From Hyphomonadaceae bacterium (GTDB taxonomy: Bacteria > Pseudomonadota > Alphaproteobacteria > Caulobacterales > Aquidulcibacteraceae), in NCBI GenBank assembly GCA_016791425.1, contig JAEUMQ010000009.1:62001-126000 (forward strand): a stretch of DNA of 64,000 nt. The letters run 5' to 3'. Position 1 is the first letter of the stretch, and each line of letters opens with the position of its first letter. The notes under the pieces were generated by a model. It made no database searches and was not told where the DNA came from. It was given only the letters and a program-made list of their open reading frames with translations. Of this stretch, positions 55,879-64,000 are shown one piece after another. The position numbers were made by a program, and so were the translations under genes.

Positions 55879-56910
55879 ATGTGGCCGCTCATCCGCTTGC
55901 TCCCGCAGAAGACGAACTTCACCTACGTGAAGTTCGCCGGCCTGATGGCCTTCCTCTCGATCACCGCCGTGCTCGCCACCTTCGCCTCGATCGCGACGGG
56001 CGGCTTCCGCGCCAACCCCGTGGCGATGTACCAGGAGGCGCAGGGAACGCCGCTGCAGAAGGCGCAATTCATCCTCTCGCACGGCTTCAACCTGGGCATC
56101 GACTTCCAGGGCGGCACGCTGCTCGAGATCGAGGCGCCGCGGCCGCTCGACCTCCAGCAGCTTCGCGAAGGGGTGGGATCGCTCAATCTCGGCGACGTTC
56201 AGGTGCAGGGTTTTTCCGATCCGAACCGCGCCATGGTTCGTTTCCAGGCGCCGCAGGGGCGCAATCCCGAGCAGGTCCTCAACCAGGTCCGCGCCGAGCT
56301 CTCCAGCCTGGCCGCGGGGGTGCGCTTCACGCGCACCGAGGAGGTCGGCGCCAAGGTCTCCGGCGAACTCTTCCTCTCCGGCCTCGCCGCGCTCGGCCTC
56401 GCGATCCTCCTGATGCTGATCTACATCTGGTTCCGGTTCGAGTGGCAATTCGGGCTCGGCGCGGTCCTCGGCCTCTTCCACGACGTGATCCTGACGCTCG
56501 GGATCTTCTCGTTCTTCCGCATCGAGTTTACGCTGACGATCATCGCCGCGCTCTTGACCATCATCGGCTACGGCATCAACGACACCGTCGTCGTGTTCGA
56601 CCGCATCCGCGAGAACCTGCGCAAGTACAAGCGCATGCCCCTGAGCGACATCATCGACCTCTCGCTCAACGAGACGCTGTCGCGCACGATCATCACCGGC
56701 GTGACCGCGCTCATGGCGCTGGTCGGGCTCTACTTCTTCGGCGGCGAATCGCTCTCCGGCTTCGCCATCGCGATGATCTTCGGCATCGTGACGGGCACCT
56801 ATTCCTCGCTCTATGTCGCCGCGCCCGCGATCCTGATCTGGGGCGTCAAGCGCGGCGAGGGCGACCCCGCCAGAGGCGCCGGCCGCGAGGCCGCCGACGC
56901 ATCGGTCTGA
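55879..56910 (+). CDS. secF: Protein translocase subunit SecF
   Basis: A 343-residue SecF: LGIDFQGGTLLEIEAP (SecF signature), a periplasmic domain, then TM region with VLGLFHDVILTLGIFSFF, IIGYGINDTVVVFDRIRENLRKYK, and SLNETLSRTIITG. It completes the SecDF complex. After it comes a gap of 150 bp and then the PuuD-like gene. Confidence 0.97.
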   Translation: MWPLIRLLPQKTNFTYVKFAGLMAFLSITAVLATFASIATGGFRANPVAMYQEAQGTPLQKAQFILSHGFNLGIDFQGGTLLEIEAPRPLDLQQLREGVGSLNLGDVQVQGFSDPNRAMVRFQAPQGRNPEQVLNQVRAELSSLAAGVRFTRTEEVGAKVSGELFLSGLAALGLAILLMLIYIWFRFEWQFGLGAVLGLFHDVILTLGIFSFFRIEFTLTIIAALLTIIGYGINDTVVVFDRIRENLRKYKRMPLSDIIDLSLNETLSRTIITGVTALMALVGLYFFGGESLSGFAIAMIFGIVTGTYSSLYVAAPAILIWGVKRGEGDPARGAGREAADASV

Positions 56911-57061
56911 TGCGGGGCGCGCCTGCTCGCCTGGCCGGGAAATCCGCGCCCGGACGATAAACGCTTTCGATTTAAGGGTTGAAAAGCCTGTGGCGCGGGG
57001 GAAGGCTTCGCGCCGCGATCTTTGAGCTCCAGAAGGGGCGGGACAGCTGACGGAGGGCCCG

Positions 57062-57697
57062 ATGGGCGCGTTTCTCACCAATATCCGCTATGTCGCCTGG
57101 GGAAGCCTGATCCTTGGCCTCCTTTTCCTGGTCTACGCCGCAGCCTCGCTGGCGCAATTGCCCCCGCCGTCCTCGCCGTTCTGGCAGGCCGCGCTGCGCT
57201 GGACGCACGTTCTCTCCGGCATCATGTGGATCGGGCACCTCTACTATTTCAACTTCACCCAGATCCCGAACGTGCCGAAGATCCCCGAAGAGGCGCGCGG
57301 CCCCGCGATCTCCAAGGTGATCGCGCCGGCGGCGCTCTTCTGGTTCCGCTGGGGCGCGATGGCGACGCTGATCACCGGCCTCCTGCTCGCCTGGAACCAG
57401 AACTATCTCTTCGAGGCGCTCTCGTTCGGCGCGTTGGACGAGCCGGCCTTCGCCGCGCCGAAGCACATCTTCATCGGCATCGGCATGTGGCTGGCGATCA
57501 TCATGTGGTTCAACGTGTGGTTCATCATCTGGCCGAACCAGCAGAAGGCGCTCGGCATCGGCGAGGCCAACGCTGCGCTGCCGGCGGACGTGAAGGCCAA
57601 GTCCGCGCGCACCGCGATGCTCTTCTCGCGCACGAACACGTTCCTCTCCGCGCCGATGCTCGTGGCGATGACCGGCGCCACCACGCTCTTCGGCTGA
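57062..57697 (+). CDS. PuuD-like membrane protein (no cytochrome c domain)
   Basis: A 211-residue protein with about five TM segments: YVAWGSLILGLLFLVYAA, RWTHVLSGIMWIGHLYYFNFTQIP (conserved histidines), then IGIGMWLAIIMWFNVWFII. It resembles the membrane half of urate hydroxylase PuuD (former DUF989), which in full-length members carries a C-terminal cytochrome c. That domain is missing here, so urate activity is doubtful; the paired histidines could still bind heme. It lies between secF and the phytoene-synthase gene, starting 1 bp before the latter ends its gap. Confidence 0.75.
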   Translation: MGAFLTNIRYVAWGSLILGLLFLVYAAASLAQLPPPSSPFWQAALRWTHVLSGIMWIGHLYYFNFTQIPNVPKIPEEARGPAISKVIAPAALFWFRWGAMATLITGLLLAWNQNYLFEALSFGALDEPAFAAPKHIFIGIGMWLAIIMWFNVWFIIWPNQQKALGIGEANAALPADVKAKSARTAMLFSRTNTFLSAPMLVAMTGATTLFG

Positions 57698-57698
57698 C

Positions 57699-58439
57699 AT
57701 GATCGGGCAGGCGACAGGCGAGCTTGCATCGCTTGTCGCCCGCGCCGACGAGGATCGCTGGTTGGCCGCGCGCCTGGCGCCCGAGGGCGTCCGCGCGCGG
57801 CTGATAGCGATCTACGCGCTCAACAACGAGATCGCCCGCGTCGCAGAAACCGTGCGCGAGCCGCAGATCGGCCAGATGCGGCTGCTCTGGTGGCGCGAGA
57901 CCGTCGATGAGGTCGCCGGGGGCCAGCCGCCGCGCGCACATCCGGCTGCGCAGGCGCTGGCCGCCGCGCACGCCGATCGCCCGCTGCCGCTTGCGACTTT
58001 CCATGCCCTGATCGAGGCGCGCCTGCGCGACTTCGACGTCTTCGCGACATGGGAGGAGGTGGCGGCCTATATCGACGCCACTGCGGGCAGTGTCCTGAAG
58101 CTCGCGCTGCGGGCCTGCGGCGACGCTCCGGTCTCGGAGGAATTCATCCGCGCCGGCGGCCGCGCCTGGGGCTATGCCGGCCTGCTGCGCGCCGCCCCGG
58201 CGTTGCGCGCCAAGCGCCAGGCCGTGTTTCCCGACGCGCCGGACGCCGCCGATGCGCTGCTGGCCGAGCGGTCCCTCAGCGCGTATGCCGAGGCGAAGAA
58301 AGCCGTTCCGCGCGCGGCGGAGCTGTTTCCGGCGTTGGGCTATCTCACGTTTGTTCCCGCTTACGCGGCCGGACAACGCCCCTCACGCTTCGCGCGCCAA
58401 CTTCGTTTGCTCGGCGCCTCGTTGACCGGTCGCATCTAG
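57699..58439 (+). CDS. Squalene/phytoene synthase family protein (NDUFAF6-like)
   Basis: A 246-residue all-helical isoprenoid synthase homologue: [35 protein letters not shown] and [17 protein letters not shown]. The first Asp-rich motif of true synthases (DxxxD) is only partly kept, as in the NDUFAF6-like group linked to complex I assembly. It is common next to secDF in alphaproteobacteria. It starts one base after the PuuD-like gene, and its last 57 bp overlap the convergent trmFO gene. Confidence 0.82.
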   Translation: MIGQATGELASLVARADEDRWLAARLAPEGVRARLIAIYALNNEIARVAETVREPQIGQMRLLWWRETVDEVAGGQPPRAHPAAQALAAAHADRPLPLATFHALIEARLRDFDVFATWEEVAAYIDATAGSVLKLALRACGDAPVSEEFIRAGGRAWGYAGLLRAAPALRAKRQAVFPDAPDAADALLAERSLSAYAEAKKAVPRAAELFPALGYLTFVPAYAAGQRPSRFARQLRLLGASLTGRI

Positions 58440-59780
58440 CCACGCGGCGAGATCGCCAAGCGCGCGCTCGGCGAGCGCCCGCTTGCGGTCCGGCCCCTTG
58501 AGCTTGCGGCCGCGCGCGTCCGTCGCTTCTATCTCGGGAAAGAGCCCAAAATTGACGTTCATCGGCTGATAATTCGCCGGCGCGCCGTGCAGCCCCGCGA
58601 CATGCGCGATAAGCGCGCCGAGCGCGGTGGTGGGCGGCGGCGGCGCGATCTCTTCGCCGCGCGCTTCCGCCGCCGCGAACCGGCCTGCGAGCAGCCCGAT
58701 CGCGGCGCTTTCGACATAGCCTTCCACGCCGGTGATCTGCCCCGCGAAGCGGATGTGCGGCGCGCTCTTCAGACGCAGTTGTTCGTCGAGCAGGGCGGGC
58801 GATTGGAGGAACGTGTTGCGGTGCACGCCGCCGAGCCGCGCGAAACGCGCGTCCTTGAGGCCGGGGATCATGCGGAAGATGTCCTGCTGGGCGCCGTGCT
58901 TCAGCTTGGTCTGGAAGCCCACCAGATTGAAAAGCGTGCCGAGCCTATTCTCCTGGCGCAATTGCACCACCGCCCAGGGCCGCTTGCCCGTGCGCGGATC
59001 CCTGAGGCCCACCGGCTTCATCGGCCCGTGCCGCAATGTCTCCACGCCGCGCTCGGCCATCACCTCGATCGGCAGGCAGCCCTCGAAATAGGGCGTGTCC
59101 TTCTCCCAGTCCTTGAACTCCGCCTTCGGCGCGGCGAGCAGAGCCGCCACGAACGCGTCGTATTCCTCCTTGTTGAATGGGCAGTTCACATACGCGGCCG
59201 CATCGCCGCCGGGGCCTTCCTTGTCGTAGCGCGATTGGCGCCACACCACTGAGAAATCGAGCGAGTCCGCATGCACGATCGGCGCGATCGCGTCGAAGAA
59301 GGCGAGCGCGTCGGCATTGGTCAGTGAGCGGATGGATGTCGCCAGCGCCTCCGACGTCAGCGGCCCGGTCGCGACGATCGCGCGCCCATCGAGCGCTGCG
59401 AGGTCGGTGATCTCCTCGCGTATGATCGTGATGAGCGGATGATCCTCAAGCGCGCGCGTGACCGCGGCGGAGAAGACGTCGCGATCGACCGCGAGCGCGG
59501 CCCCGGCAGGCACCTGGGCGGGGCCGGCGCACGCCATCACGAGCGAGCCCATGCGCCGCATTTCCTCGTGCAGCAGCCCCACCGCGTTGCCGGTCCAGTC
59601 GTCCGAGCGGAAGGAGTTGGAGCAGACGAGCTCGGCGAGGCCCTCGGTCTTGTGCGCGTCGGTCATGCGCACCGGGCGCATCTCGTGCAGCCGCACGGCG
59701 AGGCCGGCATTGGCGAGCGCCCAGGCCGCCTCCGCGCCGGCGAGGCCGCCGCCGACGACGTGCACGTAGGTCGATTTCAT
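58383..59780 (-). CDS. trmFO: tRNA m5U54 methyltransferase TrmFO
   Basis: A 465-residue folate/FAD methyltransferase. FAD loop [18 protein letters not shown], then [19 protein letters not shown] (nucleophile region) and [22 protein letters not shown]. It methylates U54 of tRNA with methylene-THF. ATG at 59780 starts the Rossmann fold directly. Its 3' end overlaps the phytoene-synthase homologue by 57 bp in opposite orientation. Confidence 0.95.
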   Translation of the reverse strand: MKSTYVHVVGGGLAGAEAAWALANAGLAVRLHEMRPVRMTDAHKTEGLAELVCSNSFRSDDWTGNAVGLLHEEMRRMGSLVMACAGPAQVPAGAALAVDRDVFSAAVTRALEDHPLITIIREEITDLAALDGRAIVATGPLTSEALATSIRSLTNADALAFFDAIAPIVHADSLDFSVVWRQSRYDKEGPGGDAAAYVNCPFNKEEYDAFVAALLAAPKAEFKDWEKDTPYFEGCLPIEVMAERGVETLRHGPMKPVGLRDPRTGKRPWAVVQLRQENRLGTLFNLVGFQTKLKHGAQQDIFRMIPGLKDARFARLGGVHRNTFLQSPALLDEQLRLKSAPHIRFAGQITGVEGYVESAAIGLLAGRFAAAEARGEEIAPPPPTTALGALIAHVAGLHGAPANYQPMNVNFGLFPEIEATDARGRKLKGPDRKRALAERALGDLAAWLDATGQRGAEQTKLAREA

Positions 59781-59839
59781 GGTCCCGGTTGTGCGGCCGG
59801 TGCTAGAAGGGCGCAAGGCCGGAAGACGAGGAGGTGACC

Positions 59840-60973
59840 ATGCGATCGCTTGCAGCCTTGCTGGGTTTTATCGCGCTTTGCGCCTGCCCGATCGCTGGTC
59901 CCCCTGCGGGAGCCGCGGTGGGTCCGGACAACCCGGTCCTTGAACATTATCGCGCCTACCGCGCGGCCATCGAGGCCGGCGACCTGGCCAGGGCCGAGAC
60001 GGCGGCGGCGGCGGCGCTCGCCCAGTCCACAGCGCGCGACGGCGATGGCGGGCGCACGGGCATCCTCGCGCTTAACCTTGCCCAGGTCCGGCTCGATCGG
60101 GGCCTTGGAAGCGGGGCGGTCGAGCCCGCGCGGCAGGCATTGGAGATCGCCTCGCGCGACGCCGCGAGCGGCGTCGATCCCTTGCTGGCGAAGCTGACGC
60201 TCGGGCAAGCCGAGCTGAGCACGTCCGCGGGCGCGGAGCGCCTCGAGGCGGCGCTGTCGGAATCCGCGAACCGCGCCGACCTTGCCGACGCGACCTATGC
60301 CTCGCTGATGGCGCTGGGCGAATGGCGCGTGCAGCGCGAGCGCTTCGCCGAGGCGCAGGCGAGCTTCGCGGCCGCGCGCGCGGCGGCGCGCGCCAACAGC
60401 GTCGATCCGACCTATGCCGCCGGCCGCGCCCTGACGCGCGAAGGCGTCGCCATCGTCCGGGCGGTGTCCCGCGGCCAGGCTTTCGCGGACGCCGCGCTCA
60501 ACTCGCGCCGCGGCGCCGACTTGGCCGCGCACGCCGCCTTCACCGAGGCCGCCCAATCGCTAGCGCCGTTGGCGCTGCGGCAGAGCGCCGAAGGCGGCCT
60601 CACGCTGGCGGAGAGCACTTATTCGGAGGCGCTGGCGTGGCGCGAAGCGCTGCGCGCCCGGATGCGGCTTGAGGGCGATCGCCCCCCGCCGCTCGGCGAC
60701 CAGAGCCGCATCGATCGCGGCGCGGACGCCTGCGCGGTGCGGGTGCGGCCGGCGGCGTTCATGCCGCCGAGCCGGCAAGCGCCGGGCGCGGTCGTGTTCC
60801 GGCTCAAGCTCAATGACGCGGGCGTGATCGTCGAACAGCGCGTGGCGGCGGCGGTGCCGACCAATCTGGCCCGCGCGGCGGTCGAATGGCAGGTGGAGCG
60901 GAGCCCAGGCGCTGCATCCAACTGCCGGATGGCTGGGGCGGTCTTTGTGCCGGTAAGCGTCGAGGGCAGCTGA
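59840..60973 (+). CDS. Periplasmic protein with TonB-C-like end
   Basis: A 377-residue protein. The signal ([18 protein letters not shown]) may be a lipoprotein type. Alanine-rich helical repeats (about residues 30-260) look like degenerate TPR units. The last 90 residues are TonB-C-like: [38 protein letters not shown] 59840 follows GGAGGTGACC, which settles the start. It is divergent from trmFO. Function unknown; an envelope scaffold role is possible. Confidence 0.72.
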   Translation: MRSLAALLGFIALCACPIAGPPAGAAVGPDNPVLEHYRAYRAAIEAGDLARAETAAAAALAQSTARDGDGGRTGILALNLAQVRLDRGLGSGAVEPARQALEIASRDAASGVDPLLAKLTLGQAELSTSAGAERLEAALSESANRADLADATYASLMALGEWRVQRERFAEAQASFAAARAAARANSVDPTYAAGRALTREGVAIVRAVSRGQAFADAALNSRRGADLAAHAAFTEAAQSLAPLALRQSAEGGLTLAESTYSEALAWREALRARMRLEGDRPPPLGDQSRIDRGADACAVRVRPAAFMPPSRQAPGAVVFRLKLNDAGVIVEQRVAAAVPTNLARAAVEWQVERSPGAASNCRMAGAVFVPVSVEGS

Positions 60974-61024
60974 GACGGGGCTGCGCGCACGAGGTTCGTT
61001 CCCAACCGCGCCGGCTTCGACTAG

Positions 61025-61909
61025 ATGGGCCGGATGGCAAACGAGACAGGAACGAAGACGCCGGTGTTCGGCGCGGTGGCGGCCGCTTTCGCGACCTGGC
61101 GCGCGACGCTTCCGCGCATCTGGACGACGGTTGTGGCCTGCGGCGCGCTGTCGGCCGGCGCCTCGTTCGCCACCGTGCGCTTCGCGGGCGGCAACCCGCT
61201 CCTCTTCTTCGTCTCGCAATTGCTGGTGCTTGCGGTCTTCACCTATGCCTATACGGCCCAGTCGAGCGCCGCCCTGGATGTGCCGGCCGAGCCGCGCCGG
61301 CGCGTGTTCGATGCGGCGCGGGTTTACGCCGCGCTGTCGGTCATCGCCTTCTTCCTCTTCATCGTGTTCGTCGCTGCGATGTTTCCTGGCGCGATCATTC
61401 TCGCCGCGTCCGTGCCGGTGGAGGATTTGCAGGCGCTGAACGCCGCGAGCGGCGATCCCGAAGCGGCGATGCAGATGTTCTCCCAGCTCTTCGCGGCGCA
61501 TTGGCCGCAGCTATTGATCATCGCGGCGCTTTATTCCGCGATCTGGATGTTCCTCACCTCGCGCTTCTATCTGGCGGCGCCCGCCACAATTGTTGAACGG
61601 CGCGTCCTCACCTTCGAGACCTGGCGCTGGACGAAAGGGGAGGCGTGGCGGATCACCGCCGCGCGGCTGCTGCTGCTGGGCCCGGCGCAGATCGCGATCT
61701 CGCTCCTGCAAGCCCTGCTGCTCGCCGCGTTCGGCGCCGGACCATTCAGCATCGACGCCATGCAGTCGCTGCTGCAGAAGGCGCCCGCGCTGCACCTGGC
61801 CGTGCTGGCGCCTCTGCACATCGTCATGCAGCTGCTCTACTGGGGCCTCGAGGCGGCGCTCTCCGCGACCCTCTACAAGGGCCTGAAGCCGGCGAACGCC
61901 GCGCCCTGA
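61025..61909 (+). CDS. Polytopic membrane protein, unknown function
   Basis: A 294-residue protein with about six hydrophobic segments: TTVVACGALSAGASFATV, LLFFVSQLLVLAVFTYAY, ALSVIAFFLFIVFVAAMFPGAI and others. The FETWRWTKGEAWRITAARLLLLG section is amphipathic. No family was recognised. ATG at 61025 and 61034 are both possible. It follows the TonB-C-like gene by 51 bp. Confidence 0.7.
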   Translation: MGRMANETGTKTPVFGAVAAAFATWRATLPRIWTTVVACGALSAGASFATVRFAGGNPLLFFVSQLLVLAVFTYAYTAQSSAALDVPAEPRRRVFDAARVYAALSVIAFFLFIVFVAAMFPGAIILAASVPVEDLQALNAASGDPEAAMQMFSQLFAAHWPQLLIIAALYSAIWMFLTSRFYLAAPATIVERRVLTFETWRWTKGEAWRITAARLLLLGPAQIAISLLQALLLAAFGAGPFSIDAMQSLLQKAPALHLAVLAPLHIVMQLLYWGLEAALSATLYKGLKPANAAP

Positions 61910-61918
61910 GGAGCGGGG

Positions 61919-62254
61919 CTATTTGCGTCCGAAGAGGCCGCCGAGCATGCCGCCGAGCGCGGCTTGAGCCTGGCCTTTGGCGTTCTCGATCGCCGATCCG
62001 ATCGGCCCTTCATTGAGGAGCTTGTCGCGGCCCGCTTCGACGAGCTTGCCAAGCATCGCGGAGATCACGTCCTCGGTGAGCCCCGTATCGGCGGCGGTCT
62101 GCTGGATGGCGGCTTCGCGGCCTTTGCCGAGATGCTGCGTGAGCGCGCGCGCCACGCGAACGGATTGAGCGCGGTCGAGCCCGACCGGCTCGCCCGCTTG
62201 CGCGACGAGATCGTCTCCGAGTTCAGACAGGATCTTTGCAGTGTCGAGACTCAT
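61919..62254 (-). CDS. Hypothetical alpha-helical protein
   Basis: A 111-residue soluble protein: LDTAKILSELGDDLVAQAG, VARALTQHLGKGREAAIQQTAADTGLTEDVISAMLGKLVE and a glycine-rich end NAKGQAQAALGGMLGGLFGRK. The helical pattern and Gly tail recall DUF937/YidB-like proteins, but I do not assign it firmly. It is convergent with the preceding membrane protein gene. Confidence 0.7.
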   Translation of the reverse strand: MSLDTAKILSELGDDLVAQAGEPVGLDRAQSVRVARALTQHLGKGREAAIQQTAADTGLTEDVISAMLGKLVEAGRDKLLNEGPIGSAIENAKGQAQAALGGMLGGLFGRK

Positions 62255-62497
62255 GGCCGGCCCTCCTGATGCGCGCCGACCGCTAGCACCCTCCGCGTGC
62301 GCGCGCCCGTTTCGACCTTTTCATTTGATTTCAAACGAATCGGGCGCGCGCTCGCGCGTTTATCCGCGGCCGCGGCCCTGACGTGATTGTGCAAACCGAA
62401 CAATTCTCTTGGCGCCGCAGATATTTACCTTGGCTGCATTGGGAGGATAGTGTTCTGGCGGGCAGCGGCGCGCGCGTCGGATCGAGCGGGGAGGCAG

Positions 62498-63655
62498 GTG
62501 CAGGCGAAAGCGCATAACGAGCACCTGGACGCGGTGCGCGCTATCGCCGCGCTTCTCGTGCTGGCGGCGAATGTCCGCATCACTGTGCTGGTGGATTTCA
62601 GCGAGCTGCCGGTGCAGGGGCTTGTTGAAGCGGCGTTTTATGCTGTCACTTCGCTCGGCCATGTAGCCGTACTCACCTTCTTCGCACTGAGCGGTTATCT
62701 CGTTGGCGGCAGGGCGCTAACGGTGCTGCGCAGGGGGCAGTGGAGTTGGTCCTCCTACCTGTTGCGTCGCCTGACGCGGCTCTGGATCGTCGTCTTGCCG
62801 GCGCTCGGGCTGACTTGGTGCCTGGACCTCCTTTCCGCCCGTCTGAATTCGGAAGGCGTGAGCATGTTCCTGGAGCATTTCGGCCTTCCCCAATACGACC
62901 ATTCCTCGGCCACGCTCATCGGCAACATCTTCTTCTTGCAGACCATTCTCACCCCGACATTCGGCTCCGACGCCCCCCTTTGGAGCCTGGCGAACGAGTT
63001 CTGGTACTATTTGATCTTTCCGCTGGCGCTGGTTCCGTTCTTCGATCGTCGGCGCTGGCGGCTGAACGCAGCCGTCTCGGCGGCGTCGCTGGCCTTGGCG
63101 GCCGCTATCCTGCCGCTCAAGCTCATCTTGCTCGGCCTCATTTGGCTGGCCGGCGTCGCGGCGAGCATGCTGGCTCAGACCGAGCGTCTTCACGCCTTCC
63201 TGCGCCATCCCGGGGTCAGGGTCGTAGGCCTCGCGTTGATCCCCGCCTCCATCGCCTACGCGCGGCTCCCCGGCGAACTTGGGCAGGAGTTCGTGCTGGG
63301 TCTTGCGATGTCGGCGGCTTTGCCGGTACTGGCGCATCTGCCGTCGTTCGGCGCCGCGTACAAGGCGAGCGCGGCGCGCTTGGCGGGTATTTCCTACACC
63401 CTCTATCTCGTCCATTTTCCGGTGATCCTGTTCATCGTCACGGTGTGGATCACGCCGCATCAATGGGCGTTCGGGCCGACCGGCCTTGCCGTCTTCGCGA
63501 GTGTTTTCGCGGCGGCGCTCGCCGCGGCTTGGGGCGTGTGGTGGCTCTTCGAACGGCACACCGACGCCGTCTACGCCGCGCTGTCCGGCCGGGCGGCGTC
63601 TTCCCGCAACGGGCCGCTGCCAGGCGTGGGCTCCCCCGGCGCTGTGGATCGCTAG
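62498..63655 (+). CDS. Acyltransferase 3 family membrane protein
   Basis: A 385-residue polytopic protein. It opens HNEHLDAVRAIAALLVLAAN (catalytic HLD area at residues 9-11), then HVAVLTFFALSGYLVGG and LLRRLTRLWIVVLPAL, the RxxR-like cytoplasmic signature. About ten TM segments follow. These enzymes transfer acyl groups to glycans or lipids outside the cell. GTG at 62498 is chosen because it places the family start first, with GGGGAGG three bases upstream; a longer in-frame start at 62387 adds non-family residues. Confidence 0.82.
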   Translation: MQAKAHNEHLDAVRAIAALLVLAANVRITVLVDFSELPVQGLVEAAFYAVTSLGHVAVLTFFALSGYLVGGRALTVLRRGQWSWSSYLLRRLTRLWIVVLPALGLTWCLDLLSARLNSEGVSMFLEHFGLPQYDHSSATLIGNIFFLQTILTPTFGSDAPLWSLANEFWYYLIFPLALVPFFDRRRWRLNAAVSAASLALAAAILPLKLILLGLIWLAGVAASMLAQTERLHAFLRHPGVRVVGLALIPASIAYARLPGELGQEFVLGLAMSAALPVLAHLPSFGAAYKASAARLAGISYTLYLVHFPVILFIVTVWITPHQWAFGPTGLAVFASVFAAALAAAWGVWWLFERHTDAVYAALSGRAASSRNGPLPGVGSPGAVDR

Positions 63656-63660
63656 CTTCC

Positions 63661-64000
63661 TCAGCGTCCGGTGGCGCGCACCCGCACGCGGACCGGATTA
63701 TGGTCCGCGTTCTGGAAATCGAGATCGACGCCCGCAACCCGCTCCGCCGCGACGTTGGGCGAGACGATGAAGCCGTCTATCACCGTGGTGTAGTTTTCGC
63801 CCCGCCGATACGGCCGCTCGTTCGTGCGCACCGAGGCGGTGCCCGGATCGGCCGCGATGCGCCAGCCGGCCGGCAGGCCCTCGTCGGGGAAGGGAAAGAG
63901 CCAGAACAGGTGCTCGCGCGCGGTCGTGTAGGGAAAGTGCGTCTCGGCGAGCTCGAGATTGAAATCGCCGCCGAGGACGACGTGCTGGCCGGACTCGTAT
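63661..64000 (-). CDS. Endonuclease/exonuclease/phosphatase family protein, 5' part cut by window edge
   Basis: The C-terminal 112 residues are present and the frame runs off the right edge. It shows VVLGGDFNLELAETHFPYTTAREHLFWLFPFPDEGLPAG, a SPNV motif and VDLDFQNADHNPVRVRVR, with the catalytic D and H of the DNase I-like fold (GGDFN and D-H-NPV). The substrate, DNA or phospholipid or inositol phosphate, cannot be told. It stops 5 bp after the acyltransferase on the opposite strand. Confidence 0.8.
   Translation of the reverse strand, partial: YESGQHVVLGGDFNLELAETHFPYTTAREHLFWLFPFPDEGLPAGWRIAADPGTASVRTNERPYRRGENYTTVIDGFIVSPNVAAERVAGVDLDFQNADHNPVRVRVRATGR

Noticed and set aside
55234-57081. 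Long minus-strand frame opposite secD/secF
   Set aside because: It lies wholly against conserved secD and secF and has no recognisable domain.

Overview
The window is GC-rich, densely coding chromosomal DNA from an alphaproteobacterium, possibly of the Caulobacterales/Hyphomonadaceae type (an inference). The main evidence is an alphaproteobacterial F1-ATPase zeta inhibitor, a yajC-secD-secF block followed by an NDUFAF6-like squalene/phytoene synthase, a purS-type FGAM synthase, TrmFO and the DUF2126/alpha-E transglutaminase cluster. I see no rRNA genes, insertion sequences, prophage or CRISPR array. Two tRNA genes are present.

Layout. 1-6.5 kb: an aromatic-compound module with an AAHS-type transporter, a MarR regulator, a Rieske oxygenase, an FAD hydroxylase and a DoxX-SnoaL fusion. 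A second SnoaL-like gene is cut by the left edge. 6.7-13.3 kb: a tightly overlapping operon of transglutaminase-DUF2126, a fused circularly permuted ATP-grasp/alpha-E protein and a second transglutaminase, a predicted peptide-ligating system of unknown product. 13.6-16.8 kb: a small protein, gph, glmU and rpiA. 17.5-22.6 kb: the prkA-yeaH-spoVR stress module, preceded by a noncoding stretch of about 0.75 kb and tandem hairpins that abut the prkA start codon. 22.8-26.6 kb: metY, a lipoprotein esterase, a hypothetical gene and a META-domain lipoprotein. 26.6-31.4 kb: a divergent LacI regulator and GH3 beta-glucosidase/glucokinase pair with two matching operators.

31.4-35.6 kb: an XdhC/MocA-like molybdenum cofactor pair, a luciferase-like monooxygenase, an HSL-type hydrolase and an FMN reductase. 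35.6-35.9 kb: tRNA-Pro(CGG) and tRNA-Gln(TTG) on opposite strands. 36.0-41.9 kb: a sugar-modification cassette with an RmlC-like epimerase, a DUF4910 metallohydrolase-like protein, a sugar-nucleotidyltransferase, a PIG-L deacetylase and a GSA-type aminotransferase. 42.2-49.4 kb: sppA, then purine genes (purC, a MetE-like protein, purS; and purQ apart) separated by plus-strand small membrane-protein genes and a GFA enzyme, then the zeta inhibitor. 49.5-52.9 kb: surE, a GT39-like membrane glycosyltransferase and pcm in one overlapping operon. 53.9-58.4 kb: yajC-secD-secF, a PuuD-like membrane protein and the phytoene synthase homologue. 58.4-64 kb: trmFO, envelope proteins, an acyltransferase and the C-terminal end of an endonuclease/exonuclease/phosphatase protein.

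A family of GC-rich hairpin repeats (arms like CCCCTCCCC/GGGGAGGGG) occupies many intergenic gaps and in one place supplies the C-terminal residues of a gene. The points most worth a second look are the ATP-grasp/alpha-E/transglutaminase operon without a visible Anbu peptidase, the glycan cassette beside the tRNAs, the hairpins at the prkA start, the LacI operator pair, and the MetE-like gene inside the purine operon.
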